From: Acidobacteriota bacterium
Lineage (GTDB): Bacteria > Acidobacteriota > Blastocatellia > Pyrinomonadales > Pyrinomonadaceae
Direction of reading: 5' to 3'
Assembly (NCBI GenBank): GCA_003222835.1
Contig: QHXE01000574.1
Coordinates: forward strand, 1 to 6,173
Length of the DNA: 6,173 bases
The notes under the pieces are model-generated. The model saw only the letters and a program-made list of their open reading frames with translations. It ran no database searches and was not told the origin of the DNA. Shown here in pieces: positions 6,114 through 6,173 of this stretch; position 1 is the stretch's first letter; every line of letters begins with the position of its first letter. Position numbers and translations under genes: made by a program.

Positions 6114-6173
6114 TCATCCGCCCGCCCATCGTTTTCCAATTTCTTCCCTTGTCAGCTCTTTCACCTGCTGGAC
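6114..6173 (-). CDS. Possible C-terminal end of an unidentified upstream gene (partial)
   Basis: Read from the right edge, the minus strand is open for 19 codons ending VKELTREEIGKRWAGG and a TGA at 6116-6114. The charged, helix-like composition looks like a genuine protein end, and the gene would lie 83 bases upstream of the integrase ATG in the same direction. A second minus frame is also open across the edge until 6076, so the choice of frame is not secure. The piece is too short to name a family. Confidence 0.25.
   Translation of the reverse strand, partial: VQQVKELTREEIGKRWAGG

Overview
The window carries three complete genes, all on the minus strand. In transcription order they are a tyrosine recombinase (integrase), an FAD-dependent oxidase of the D-amino-acid oxidase (DAAO) superfamily with an exported N-terminus, and a large transmembrane serine/threonine kinase with a TPR-rich C-terminal half. 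The kinase opening ([20 protein letters not shown]) and its kinase, TM, TolB-like domain, TPR layout are very typical of soil Acidobacteria (Koribacter/Terriglobia-like genomes). The moderately GC-rich base composition fits. I infer an acidobacterial chromosome, but nothing here proves the taxon.

Layout. 1-194: left edge, no supportable gene. 195-3104: Ser/Thr kinase, with a good sigma70-like promoter immediately upstream (3125-3153). 3154-3640: about 490 bases with no convincing gene, containing a T-arm-like hairpin, a strongly pyrimidine-biased plus strand, a degenerate 10-base tandem and a pair of mutually exclusive small hairpins. 3641-4780: DAAO-like oxidase. 4781-5076: intergenic, holding its ribosome binding site. 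5077-6030: integrase, with a perfect 10-bp hairpin over its stop codon, a 10-bp inverted repeat with an 8-base spacer at its start, and a 14-bp tandem duplication just upstream. 6114-6173: possible last codons of another minus-strand gene cut by the window edge.

The most notable point is the oxidase. The segment that ends every classical DAAO (the VGxRPxRPSG arginine motif followed by HNYGHGGxGxTLSWG) lies here before the Rossmann FAD-binding strand. The protein then finishes at the point where that segment would normally begin. This is the pattern of a natural circular permutation, with the break between two conserved blocks and a Tat/lipoprotein-type leader attached to the new N-terminus. 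Active-site positions known from DAAO (the carboxylate-binding Arg and Tyr) appear to be kept.

The three genes are separated by 296 bp and 536 bp and show no sign of being one operon. The kinase has its own promoter. The integrase suggests the region can be, or once was, mobile, but no element boundaries are proven. A functional link between oxidase and kinase is not visible in the sequence.
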